Assembly: GCF_047495875.1 (NCBI RefSeq) | Contig: NC_092462.1 | Coordinates: 25,932,523-25,996,522 of the forward strand | Reading direction: 5' to 3' | DNA: 64,000 nt | Source of the DNA: Pithys albifrons albifrons | Lineage: Eukaryota; Chordata; Aves; Passeriformes; Thamnophilidae | Shown: positions 50,675 through 62,800 of the stretch, one piece after another | Position numbering within the stretch: the stretch's first letter is position 1 | Layout: each line of letters begins with the position of its first letter | Notes under the pieces: model-generated | Databases searched by the model: none | Seen by the model: the letters and a program-made list of their open reading frames with translations, nothing else | What the model was told of the DNA's origin: nothing | Made by a program: the position numbers and the translations under genes

Positions 50675-53299
50675 AATGGATATGGGCTCTGTGTTGTACT
50701 GTAAGAACTCTTTAGTAGTGGTGAGCATGTGAGAAACTGTACTAGCTAATAAGGCACTTGAGCTGAAAGCTTCCATTCATCTCAGTGGAACGATAGGATT
50801 TAAACAGACCCTGAGACTAACTCCGTTCCTTTGCTCCTGTCTAATGCAGCAAAAGAAAGATGCCATACCTCAGACTGGTGAGGTAGGTAAGAAACCATAA
50901 CTTTATTACTTGTGTGATTTAAAAACAAAATTGATGACGCCTTTGTGTGCAATGAAACTGTGCCTAGTGCAAAAAATCCAAAGCAACTGCCAGGGACCAC
51001 AGGTCAAGTTGCTTGCAGGAGGAGGAAGAATTTGTTTTTTCTCCTCCATTGTCGACAGTTATTTTCAGAACATGATTGAAAATCCAAAGAACTAGGTTTC
51101 TTTGTTTTTTGTAAGTGTGGTCTTAATATTACATAACTCACTTACCTATTAAGGTTCTGAAATTTAGAGGATAAATCTTAAGACTCCTAAAAGTCTTAGC
51201 TTAGCATCATAGTGTTATATGAGTTTCTGCTGGCTTTAACCTTCAGGATATCTTTCTAAAATGGCTTTACTAGAAGGAAAAAAATGGAAGGGATAAAAAA
51301 ATACAAATTTTTTTTTTTGCTATTGTTGAGACAGCAAGCAGGAAAATCAAAATATGCAGAAAATTACTTCAATTTCCATGAATTATGGTTTAGGTGTCAG
51401 ATACTGTCAGATGTTAGATGTCAGGTGTTAAAAGTGTTGTTATAGAAGTAAGATAAATCCATTTTAATTGTTTTCATTAAAAAATGTTTAAAATCATAAA
51501 TACTATGTCACAAACACCATGAGACAAAGCAAATAGTACATTAATAGACATGCACTCACTTTATACTGTAAATCAGAACATGCTAATATAGAGTAGAAAT
51601 CCGTTATTTTTAGGAAAACTAATAAGAATTTCCAAAGAAAAGTTGCATTGCTGAGGCTATTCTAGGCTAATAGAAAAAGTATTTGAATTGTTCAGCATTA
51701 ACATCTGTACTTGTGTCATGGCAGCAGATTTCTGAAATGTTACTGAGCCAAAGTCATTCTTAATTCCTGTGATGAGTGACACAGTGAGTGAGAGCAATTA
51801 TCCCCAAGTTTAGCTGCTCTTTTATTCTCAAACTGATGTATATTTGCACAAAACATTAACTGAATAACTTCTAAGCAACTGAACTTCAGTCTTATGAAAC
51901 TGCTTGCATGCTACACAGTGCAGCTCTGTGGCTTGGTCTTTGTGGTCTGCAAGGATCTGCCTGTGTCTATTGTTTTTGTTCCCAGATTAAATCTCTGAAG
52001 GCTTTGGCCATCTCTGTTGAAGCCATTGGGCTTTGAAAATGCTCACAACTTTATACTGTTGATGTTAAAAGTGTTAAAATTTTTAAAGGGCTACCCACCA
52101 AATATTGTAAATAACAGTAGGTAAACCTTCTCTTTTCATACAAACACTAGTGCAATTTGGAGACAATTCCATCCTCCAAATGTACATCTGTTTGAGTTAA
52201 GGGTTACCAGAAAGAAGTCACAAGGATATCAAGACCATTGCACAATAACCACAGACATTCTTTTGCAATATTTATTGAGCTCTGCAGGAGTTTTCCTGGG
52301 ATCAAAACTTGGATAGTTTTAGTAACAGTATTTTCAGTCATGTCACACGGGTTGTTTCATGTTATTAGAGTTGAATGCTGTAATTTGGCATTTCAGAATT
52401 GGTAGTTATAGATTTTGCAGCAGTACATTTCCATGCTGTAACCTATAGCAAAATGCTGTGTAATTTGAACATCACCTTTATCCATCATGAGTTCCTCTAA
52501 TATGTGTTACTATCCAGGAAATGTGTCTGGACACCTTTCCTTTTTAACCTGGTTGATTTTACATTACACAACCAGGTGCATTATTTTCTAAATGTATTCT
52601 TGAGTGTTTGGGTGTAAACCAACCCAAGAGAAACCTGTGGATAGTTGTCACTTAAGCCAGTTTTATAAAAATGATGCATGAGGATTTTTAAGATCCTTCC
52701 TGTGTTTTACCAAAACTCAGCCTACACAGTGCTCGGAGACACAATCAGATGCTTATACTTGCATAGCTAAAATATATGATTTTTCTTCAACTGATTTGCA
52801 TGTTTTTTCCAGAAAGAACTATTCTTTTTAAGCAGCAGGTAAGGAAAAGAACTCGGGTGAAATATTTGGGGAGGAATGGGAAAGAACATTTAATATATTT
52901 AATCTTATTATACATTTTTCTACATTAAAGTCAACAGGCTGCAAATATATTTTGCTACAAAGCTTTGTGTAAGAAATATCTCTATAAGAAAATACATCTC
53001 ATTAAACATTTCCTGTAAATAAATTATCCCAAATAGCTATGTTCTGCAAGAAGAAAATGGGGGGTAGGCCAATGATAGGAAGAGATAAAAATTGCCGAGA
53101 CCCCATTTCTGCAAACCTCTTGCTCATTCTGGGTTTCATTTTCTTTTATACATAGTGACAATGAGAGCAGTAGAGTTCCTCTGCTGAGCATGTGCTGTGT
53201 CAGTGTAAATAGAACTTGCAAAATTGCTTCCTGGAATTTTTTAGTATCTTGAAATTTCTGAGCTTTTTTCCTGTTCCAGTTACACTGGAAAAACTCCTA

Positions 53300-55139
53300 A
53301 ATACGCCAAGTTGTGATGATAGGACTCCACGATAAAATTCTGAGACTATTAAAAACAAAAGCCCCTGTCTCTGAGCATCCCTTTAGCTCAATAAAAACTA
53401 GCTCCAGTAGGGAAAAAGGTGTGTGCAACACTCTTCTTTTTCAGACTCTTATGAAAGATAAGGGAACGTAGTTGGGGTCTATGTTCCAGTTATGAGGGCT
53501 GAGTCAAGTGGTGTAGCTAAGCTATGGTTTTAAAGCATGCCACTGGTGGAAAAAGGCATCAGCTAATGGTGACAGGGTCTTCAAAGTTAAACTGCATACT
53601 GGTCTACCCCTGTTATTCAAGACAGAATAAACAGAAAAGTCCCACTCTATTACACAGAACATGAAAATGCGTAATTATAAATGGGTAATTACAACTTAGC
53701 AGTAGGTCAATTATAGAATCAGACTTCTTTAAAGTAATATTAGTCTCTTTACCAGAGTCTATACAAAGGAACACTTGCAAATAAGTAAAACTGAAAAGTT
53801 CTCATTGAAAAGACCTGGGAGACAAGTCAGAGGACAGAGGCTGTCCTTTCTTAAGCAGTACACAAACAATGTAGGATCAACAGCTGTTTCTACAGTCTAT
53901 GTACTTCGATCATTCCTGGCAGAACACTCCAGAATGAGAGCACACCAAGTTCAGGCAGAATACATGCTGGAGGCCAGTATGCTGTGACATCACATGATGT
54001 TTAACAAGTCATTTGTGATTACACCATCTTCTTACATCCTTTTCTGCAGGAGAGGAGGTGCTCACAAGACCCAGCTCCTTTTTCTTTGCTGTCTCTAAGC
54101 TCAAATTCATTATACTGCTGCAGAGTGCCATCAGTAGCCAGTTGTTACAATGTAAAAATTTGAGTTTGTAGCAGTATGCTCCAAACACTGCAACAAATGT
54201 CGATATCATCTGTTATAACAGCAACAGAGGAACAACTTCTTAGCTCTTCATGTTAGGCACTTCAACACTCTGCTATTTCCTATGGAAATGTCTATAAAGC
54301 AGGAATGCTTAGGTAAGGCAAGTGTATTTAGGAGTAATGAGGAACTGCCTGTATATAGTTCTGGATTCAGCATGCACACATATTTGCCTCTTCTGCTAAC
54401 CCAATGTGTATTAGCAGTGAACTAAGGCAAATGCAAGTGTTTAAGTGCCATACTATGACATTGAACTACATAAAGCATTTCAATTTACCCATGTATTGGA
54501 AAAAAACCCTGTTTTAAATGCCTCCTCTTAGAGAAACTGCTCTCTCTTGAAATTTTGAGATGGCAAGATTTTACCTCCTTCATAAGGGCCTGCAAAACAT
54601 AGCACTCTTGTCCTGCAGAAGTGCTTTCTCTGCTGAAGTGTCAGCCCTGAATGACAAGGGCATGTGGACATTCACAGTAATTTTATTTCCATTTCTTACA
54701 CGTGCAATGTGCCCAATCATGTGTTGATAGATGAGTCATTCTGGCATGCACTGCTTCCTATAGGAGTACAATGTATACAATTTATTTAGCAGTCATTACC
54801 ACACCAGAAACTCAATGTAGCCCTAGCACTGAACCCCTGAAACATCACGGGGCAATACAGCAAGGTAAGTGACATTCATTTCCCCTCTACTTGTTTGCAT
54901 ACTAGCATTTCCCACAAACTGTAGAAGTTATTTACAGAAGAACTGGGCAGTAGGCGAACTCCAGCTACACTTGTGTTTACCACCAGCTCAAAAAGAAATG
55001 CATTTCATGTGACTTCTACTCCTACTCTAACTGTTACTTAGCCATTCTGCTTTCATTTGCAGTCCTCTTTTTCCACCATGCCCTAATGCATTAAACACAA
55101 AAAGCCACAGTCAGTTAATACTGTCTTCCCAATCCTCAT
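53300..55139 (-). other. DKK2: Probable DKK2 3' UTR and downstream flank
   Basis: This is the sequence immediately 3' of the DKK2 stop on the minus strand. It contains no other coding signal. It is AT-rich with two canonical minus-strand poly(A) hexamers in the first 460 bp. Where the UTR really ends cannot be read from sequence alone, and the left boundary given here is arbitrary. Confidence 0.4.
54781..54786 (-). promoter_or_regulatory. DKK2: Candidate DKK2 polyadenylation signal (AATAAA)
   Basis: On the minus strand an AATAAA (plus-strand TTTATT) occurs about 355 bp past the DKK2 stop. A second one is at 54682-54687, about 455 bp past it. Either would give a short 3' UTR. Mammalian DKK2 transcripts have, as I recall, a longer 3' UTR, so more distal variants (for example the ATTAAA copies near 52888-52903) cannot be excluded. 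The usage of any of these sites is inference. Confidence 0.35.
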
Positions 55140-55390
55140 TCAGATTTTCTGGCACACATGAAGTCTTGATTTAGAAGAGGAGGTCGCATCTTTCCATACT
55201 TTACATGACAGCCCCTTGGCACAGTCACATCGTTGGAAAATCTCCAGTCCATGGGACCCTTTCTTGCGCTGTTTGGTGCACACCTCCCCCTGATGCAGCA
55301 CAGGCTTGCAAATTTTGGTCCAGAAATGGCGAGCACAGCAGTGTCCCTCAATACAGTCTGATGACCGTAGGCAGGGATCGCCTTCGTGTC
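55140..55390 (-). CDS. DKK2: DKK2 terminal coding exon (C-terminal Cys-rich domain and stop)
   Basis: This is the last coding exon of Dickkopf-2, a secreted modulator of Wnt signalling that binds the co-receptors LRP5/6 and Kremen at the cell surface. The acceptor is a pyrimidine-rich run ending in AG at 55392-55391. The first two exon bases complete a Gly codon started in the previous exon (phase 1). The exon then encodes 82 residues and a TGA at 55142-55140. I count exactly ten cysteines (residues 6, 12, 17, 18, 27, 37, 54, 56, 62 and 79 after the split Gly), the full set of the DKK Cys-2, colipase-like domain. Recognisable pieces are [35 protein letters not shown] and the end LHVCQKI. From memory these match mammalian DKK2 almost residue for residue and fit DKK2 better than DKK1 or DKK4. 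This domain carries the LRP6-binding surface in the family. No frameshift or premature stop is seen. Confidence 0.96.
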
Positions 55391-55910
55391 CTAAAAAGAG
55401 CAACCAAACTATTTTACTATTTCATGGGAAAACAGGAAAGTACAGATGGAGTGTGGACTGATGCAAATAAAACCCAGGAAAAGGATATTTCCATGTATTG
55501 CTATTTGAAGGATGTAAGCACAAAAGAAGATATATGAATCAGGAAGGTTACAGTGGGGAATTAATGAGACCTATCGTAAGATCCAGTAAGGAGAAATGCA
55601 GCTAAAGAATTGTAAGCAGAATTACAAGTGGTCAACTACATGGCTGTTACATGTGCATGTCTTCCACAACTGATAAAACAGATTGTCAGTCCACATCTGA
55701 TACAGAGGAGAAAGCAGGTGCTGTTTAGTCACAGGAACTGTTGGTTGACATTACATCACTTTCTGAGTCATGCTCTGAATTTTCACAACAGATATTCAGT
55801 CCCTGTGACATTACTTTGCCTATTTCTGGTTTGCATTGCTGTATCTTAAGAGCAACAGCATGATTCTTGACATGAAGGAACAAAGCAGTGTAGTCCAAAT
55901 GTGATCTCAC

Positions 55911-56060
55911 CTTTTATGTGTGACAGCTTGGAGCGTGGCCTCCCTAGGCTGTGCCATCCTAAATCCTTGCTAGCATAATGACCATTCTTCTTGTTGCGTG
56001 GCCCTTCTAGAGCAGGGATGTGGGGTGTAAGGATGCTTTCAGTTACTGGTATACAAATAC
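55911..56060 (-). CDS. DKK2: DKK2 exon encoding end of Cys-1 domain and inter-domain linker
   Basis: This internal 150-nt exon has its acceptor AG at 56062-56061, after a TCTTTTCCTTGC tract, and its donor GTGAGA starting at 55910. Both flanking introns are phase 1. The exon opens with the last two bases of a Gly codon and closes with the first base of the next one. It encodes ICIPVTESILTPHIPAL, which supplies the tenth Cys of the Cys-1 domain, then a basic hydrophilic linker ending LSHIK. The linker is the divergent part of DKK proteins, and here it appears about two residues shorter than the mammalian version I remember. The flanking LGW and LGRP motifs are kept. The exon sits between the Cys-1 exon 655 bp upstream and the Cys-2 exon 520 bp downstream, so the order is exactly that of DKK2. 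Confidence 0.94.
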
Positions 56061-56715
56061 CTGCAAGGAAAAGACAGTCACTCAAAGACCTGAATATGAG
56101 GAAAAGCAACTGAGAGTCATAACTGATCAGGATGAGGGCTATGAAAGCACTGTGGCTTGGCCTTAATGATGCGCAGCTCTAATCACGTGATCGTCTCTGA
56201 CTCCTAGCACTTAGCTTCAGGCCAGATCTGCTTCATCACTGTCAAACAGTCTCCTTGTCACTCTGACTTTATAGTCTGAGCACTGAAGACTTCCTTGTAG
56301 ACTCTCCAGTCTCCAGAGGACAGTGTGGGAATGCAAACAATATGGTTGTAACTCTGCCCAGGGAGAGCAGATCAAGGATTCCTCAAGTCCCTTTTTCTTC
56401 CTTAAAATGTGGCTTCTGTGCAGCCTCCCAGTGAATCAAATCACATTGAATGTAGAGTTGTGATTACAGGCAGGAGAAGCATTTTTGGGTTTTCCCATCA
56501 CAAAATGTGAAAAGATGTGGTAGTGCATAAGCCCTAAACATAGAAGTACTATTAAAGAAAGGTGGAGTGGAATGAAGTAGAAAATTAAGTATTCTTAGTT
56601 TAGAAAGAGAAGTGCCATCACCCAGAAAAAAAATACCATTGCTGAGAACACCTGGAGAAATAGATGCTATCAAAATGCTGTTTTTATGAGTGCAAACCAG
56701 GAAATGACTCTATAC

Positions 56716-56866
56716 CGTTATTGCAGCGGTTCCCAGGGCAGCACATGCCATCTCGGTGGCAGCGCTTCTTCTTCCTCCGGCACATCATGCATGCAGACAT
56801 TGCTTGATGAGGACTGTGGCAGTATCGGCCCACCTCACATTCCTTATCATTAGTGCAAGGGTAGGC
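56716..56866 (-). CDS. DKK2: DKK2 exon encoding N-terminal Cys-rich (Cys-1) domain
   Basis: This 151-nt internal exon has its acceptor CCCCCCAG ending at 56867 and its donor G|GTATAG with GT at 56715-56714. It starts in phase 0 and ends in phase 1. It encodes 50 residues beginning AYPCTNDKECEVGRYC, with nine cysteines (residues 4, 10, 16, 26, 29, 36, 42, 43 and 48). The tenth Cys of the domain is in the next exon. The stretch CRRKKKRCHRDGMCC is a clear DKK2-type signature. With the two downstream exons the visible coding part is 183 residues. Full-length DKK2 in mammals is about 259 residues, so roughly 75 N-terminal residues (signal peptide and pre-domain) must come from an exon 1 outside the window. 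The Cys-1 domain modulates Kremen/LRP binding in the family. Translation could read on past the donor for a few codons, but GTATAG and the phase match argue that the exon stops here. Confidence 0.95.
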
Positions 56867-59800
56867 CTGGGGGGTAAAACAAAGGTTTAAAGTGAAGAAC
56901 TCCTTTCTGCAAGGAATGTATGCAGCCCTTAAAAAACCAACCCAACCCAACCCAACTCAAGCAAGCAAACAAAAACCAACAAAACCTCCAAACAAAGAAA
57001 CCAATAGTTGAAATAACCATTCACTGGAGCTAGGAAATACAGCTAGGGATGCTTCACTGTTGCCTCAGAGCAGTCTTTAAGCTCATACTACTGATAGTCA
57101 TCAGCTTAAATAATAAGAGAGATAAAACCAGCTCACTCATGGTTTCATCTTTCCTTGCCACAAATACAAGTTGGCATAAGAGATCTCGTATTTTTTTGTG
57201 GATTCTGACCTCTGATTCATACACAAGATCCACAATAAAGAATCAATAGAGCCACAAAATCAGTAAAAATACTGAAACCAACCTCACAGTAGGTAACATT
57301 TTGTTTTAAACTCCAAGGAGGCATTTTTCCTTTGACAGTTTTCAAACACACTGATTGATAATAATTTCACTGTTGTCACAGTGAATATCTGCATCACATT
57401 TGTAAAAATGTCTCCGCAACAGCACTCTATCCCCACTGGCCCACATCAGTGGGATTCCTTGAAAGTGAATAAACATCAGCAGTCAGCATTTTACTTTGGT
57501 AATCTTTACTTTGCCTGTGGTCTTAGTATAGTCCTTACACTTGCCACCTGCTGAAAAACACCCTATGGTATGCAGCATGGAATATATTATAGAGCACAAA
57601 ATGCCTTGTATATATAATTCCCTGCAAGCAGATACATGTGTATGCAATTCTTCCATATTTACCAAAAACAGCATTAACCTACAGGAAAACTGACTTTAAA
57701 GAAAAAATGTGAAAGGACTGCATTCTCCCATAAAGAGAGAAAGAAAAGTTTGTGCCTACAAAAGGAAAAGACATGATGCTTGAAGGAATTGTAACAGCAG
57801 ACACAGTCACATTCCAGAATCCCTTCTGCTGATTCCTACACAGCTACAACTGTGCTATCTGTCTGAATCTAATTTGACTGCCTATTAAATTAATCATAGA
57901 TTTCGGTTTTCCATGCCTCAAAATTATACTTGAGGAATTTGTTTAGATATAAAAGATGACAATAACTTTTGAGCACTTTCTGGAAAATTATCTTTACACT
58001 TCCTCGACTGATTTTCTCCAGTATTTTAAATATATCAAACTATTGCTTTTACTGTTTACAAAAATCATTCTTGCAATTAATTGTTCTCCCCAAACAAAAA
58101 TCTCAACTGATTAATTTTCAGAGTAGGATGATTACTTTTGTAATAATAATATTTTAAATCAAGGTTTGATTATATTGTCCTCAGAAAAGAAAAACTTTGA
58201 GGCCACCAATAATTTGCTTTGAAAAATGTTCTTTCAGATGGAGAAACTCTTGTTTCTCTATCTTTGTGCCATTCAGTTGAGAATCACAGAAGAAACAAGA
58301 GGTTCAATAAGAAAACCAAGCAAGTTCCTCTAGTGAAGGGGAAACCATGCCATTTTCCATGTGACTTCATGAGTTGCTTTCTTTGTTAAAATTTACTTTA
58401 CAGTACCAAAAGTGCTGGCTTGATATTTCCCAAGTGTGGTTGCCTCATTAATATGTGCCTTTGAGAATGATTCCAAGGTGCAGCTGTTTGGAGTGATCTG
58501 AAGTAGATTTAATTCTTTCTCCCTTAAGAACAAACTTTTCTTCTTGAGTTCTTCCTCAAGAGGATGAACATCAAAGGAAGTCAGATCTTGTAAGGTACAG
58601 GTATCAATGAAACATAATTGCAAGCTCTCACCTTTTTGGTTCTGGTAAGGCTAAAGCACTCTCCCCTCAATCTCATCACTACTTTCCCTCATTTTTCCAT
58701 AAAAAAATAAATAAAAATTATTTAAAATTTATGATACAGTTACCATAAAAGTAAGACTTCCTTTACTTAAATGATAGCTTAATAATCTAAGGATCTTATG
58801 ATGCAAAAAAAAAAAAAGGGAATTTTACATAGACTTCGGCATGGTTATACTGAGTTTGGAAAATACTAACTTTGCTAGCTGGGGAAAATGCAAATAAAAA
58901 ACAGATGGACTAGCTAAAATCTGGAGATGAAGGCATTTTAGACCCTTGTCTGTCATCAAGACCTTCATAACCACATCTTTTTTCCAATATGGGCATGTGG
59001 TATACACCTGCAACTTGTCAGCAAGAAGCCTACTTGCAGTTTTATTTTGGTTCCTCAAATAGCTTTTTAAAAAGAGAGTTCCCTGATTCTGAATGGTGCT
59101 AATGAATGCTCTCACATACCATATCTAGCTATTGTTTTACTTTTGGCTTTTAAGCTGAGTGACATGTAAAAGGTATTTTAAGATAAGCATCTGATTGTCA
59201 ACTCTAAGGTCTGTCTTTAAGAATGGTAAAAGTAACAAAAGACAACTTGACATTTAAAATTGCTAATGAAAGTGACACAACTCAGCTTTTATTCCCAATC
59301 TAGAATCCATTCCTAAACAAGGATGATACTTTTTAAATTAAAAAAAAGGCAAAAATACTGGCCTACCTAAGCCAAATAACTACAGCACATTAAAAATAAA
59401 ATTGTGTTACATGTAGCTCAGAAAACAACTAGCAAGTCCATTCAAAACCCCAAAAGGCCAGCAGCCAGCCAGCTACATGAAAAACCCTCTTCCAAATAAC
59501 TGATGCCATCAACTGTCTTGATCTTCCAAAACCACCGTCGATCGATAACCTCACTATCAGCCACAGGGAGCTTGAAACAAAAATGCCTGCATAGCCTTGT
59601 GCTTTTCCTGCTCCCTAGACATTAAATGGATTAATTCCCACTCCAAGCAAAGTAATTTCTATCTCTGTGTAGCATTCATCATTAAAACACAAAAATGAAA
59701 CAGAATAATATAGTGTGTGCATAGACTTGGCTAACAGGAGAGAAAATGCACCCACAATTGTGCCATTGTTGGCAGTTGCTGAGCTAGTCTGGGCATGCTT

Positions 59801-62800
59801 TTTTTAAAATAGAGGATAAAGAAAACATATTGGTAAAAAATGTACATGCATAAGTCAAGGCTTTCAAAATCTCCTACATAGTGCCTTGGACACAGTCTTT
59901 ACATTTAGAGAATTGCAGAGAACATTTCCTATATTGAACACACAGACACAGATCAGTCCCAGATGGAGAGGGAAAAAGCAAGCTGTAAACCAGCTCTACT
60001 TCCCCAGCAATGAGAATTAATTCTATAAGGCACATCATCCCTTCACATTCTTAAGCTATACATATCATTTTCTGGTTGTAAATCTCTATCCACTAAACAC
60101 AGCTTTGATATCATGGGAAACCAGATGAAACAGAGATAAAATATGTAGCACTCCCTGAAGCTGCATTTAAACAATCTTAATTAATTTTTTTATCTCAGAT
60201 TACAGGCAATCAAGTAATCCGCAGCATGACATAAACTAGATTTGCCTGTGGTAAAGAGTCAAATTTTCAGAATGTGTTGTCTGATTAAGAGCATTGTTTA
60301 CTGACATGTTTTTTCCTCAGTCATTCCACTTCCTTCTGTATCTTTGTATAAAAGATTATGTTGAGTGCTTGTCCAAAAACTTACACCAAAGACACACTGG
60401 GTTTTATTGCGATGTTGGAGGATTCAGACTAGATATTGATATGGTGCCACTCATGCTGTGCATGATGCTGATGATGTGCTGCTGTTGTCTGTATCAGTCC
60501 ACCAAGACTAACCTTTGCCAGGCAGATCAGAGCAACACAGAAACATTAAACTTTTCTTTTTGAGAGAGAGAACATGAATATCCCTTCCTTCCCTCCCTGA
60601 ATTTATAGTCAAAATTCCAAGAGTACATGACAGAAATACTCAAAATTATGCAGGGGACAGAGAAGAGAAGTTGGGGATTTTTATAGTTGAGAGAGTCTTC
60701 CAGGCTAGTGAAGATCTTTTTAACTTCAAATGGAGGCTGAGTAAACTGACTTTAGATTTTGTGACTAAATGGGTAATGTCATTCCCATGACTTGAGAAAT
60801 GTGCAGCAGTGAGGTTTATGTCTGCATTTGTCTTCCCCTTTTGCTAGAGGTGATCTCACTTAGCACCTTTTCTCAGTGCAATGTGATTTTCTTGCTATTT
60901 TTCTTGGAATTATTTGCTATCACACATATTTTATATGAATCACGGAGTTTCACTGCAAGCTGTAGCAATACTAAGTGGCAAGACTTGTGCTAAGCCAAAT
61001 AGTTTGAGTCTCTGTGTCTTTCACTATAAACACAATGGAGAAGCACTCCAGGGTGAGAGTAAGACAGACATTATAATGTGCTGAAGGGTGAGGAGACTGA
61101 TGGCAGACATACTTCGCTGAGCTTTGGGAGATAAGGTCTTGAATTTCAGCATGACCTCCAGCAAATATTTGAAGACAATATTCCCAGCCAGTTTCTTAGT
61201 CACCAGGCTCTCATTTGTTGATATTATGATGTTTCATTTGTTTTTATGCTGAAGCTGCCCCCCGCCATACAACAAACTATGTCAGTGAAAAGCAGCAAGA
61301 GCTACTGGCATTTTTACCTATGTTGTGTCATCACTTAACCAGCACAAGCAGTGTTAGACACTGCTGGCTTCAGAATCACCTTCAATGCTGAGAGGGAGGA
61401 GCTGTGCCTAAATAAGTGTTTTGGTGGAACAACTATCAGTAGTGACTTCCCCAGAAGCAGTTAACTTAGGGTTTTTAAACACATCATAAAGTCCAAGTGT
61501 AGAGTCTGTCCTGGCAGGAGGTCATGGCTGCCACCACTCCCAGCAGAAGAAACAGCATGGAGGTTGTTCATAACCCATTCAGTGTGGATGCAGAGCAGCA
61601 CTCAGTGACAACTGAAGTCTCACATACCACAAAAATGACAGTATCACTGCACTTATTGTATTGACATTCCACCAGGTTTGATGCAAACAATCATCCCATG
61701 ATGATACTGGGCACTGAGCTGAAGAACAGGAGAAAAGCCACAACTTGTTGTACAGACAGAAAGTAAGAACTTTACAGAGCTATCAGGTCAAACCATCACC
61801 TTTTCTCGCTTGGCGAAGAGGCAATAGCTACTTTGAAATGGTGGGACAAGAAAATCAACACATACAATATACCAGGAATGTTCTTGCTTCATAGGTACCA
61901 GTGAATTAGAAATCAAGTTTAGGCTGCTACTCAGTCTTGTACATACTATCACTAGTCATTAATATCCTGTACAAATACCTGTGCCACTAGGTTGTGCTAC
62001 CACATACAACAGAAATGTCTTTTTCTGCTGTCAGAATAATCTTGTACATTCACACCATGCCTGAGAGACAGCAAATGAATTGGTACTGCAACTCAGTCTA
62101 ATACTCACTTGTTACTTAAGGAAAAAATTTTCATTAATTATAGTTCAGTAAATTTTAAAATAAGGACTCTAAAGAAGGTGTAAGCTGACCTCTCTACAGC
62201 CAATATGCTAGCTAGAGGATCAAAACTGTCCTGAACTGTAGGCAAGAGGACAGATTTTCCAACCTCTACTTAAGAGATGAACAATAGATCTTGTTTGCCC
62301 TTTAGTCTTGGGCATATTGCTTAATATTCCTCAGCCATCAGGCACAATGAAGCAACCAACTAGCTCAATCATGGTGAGAGTCTCTCCCTTCCATCCTGCT
62401 TTGGACAGGACAGAACAATCTTTTTGAGCAAGGACTTGGTCCCCACAAAGCAAGCATATGAAATAGCCACAGGGGTGCCATGTTTTCTTTTGCTTTACTC
62501 TTTCTCTAAAGAATTAGTCGTCCAAAATAAAAGCATGCCAATTAATTAGGAAATGCAAACATATGCTATAGCCAAATAGCCTGCTGTCAAAACTAACTCC
62601 AAAGAATGCAAGTAATTGTTTGGCTCCCAAGCTGGGCCTGATTCTGAGCTGAGATCTCAGATTTGTTTTGGCTTTTAACAGATCAACATTGGTAGGACAG
62701 TTGCACGCAACTGGAGAGCTAAAGGAATACATCACATGTGAGATTTGTCCCACTTGGCTCTTAGAAGACAGAATAAAGATCCTATCTATGAAAGTCAAAG

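Larger units (their letters stand above)
41588..53299. other. Intergenic desert 3' of DKK2
   Basis: Mostly AT-rich unique-looking sequence. A G+C-richer block at about 47400-48280 stands out but matches nothing I know. It has no exon-like frame with splice sites and could be an old repeat. The candidate promoter/first exon at 50577-50674 is the only gene-like signal. Confidence 0.5.
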
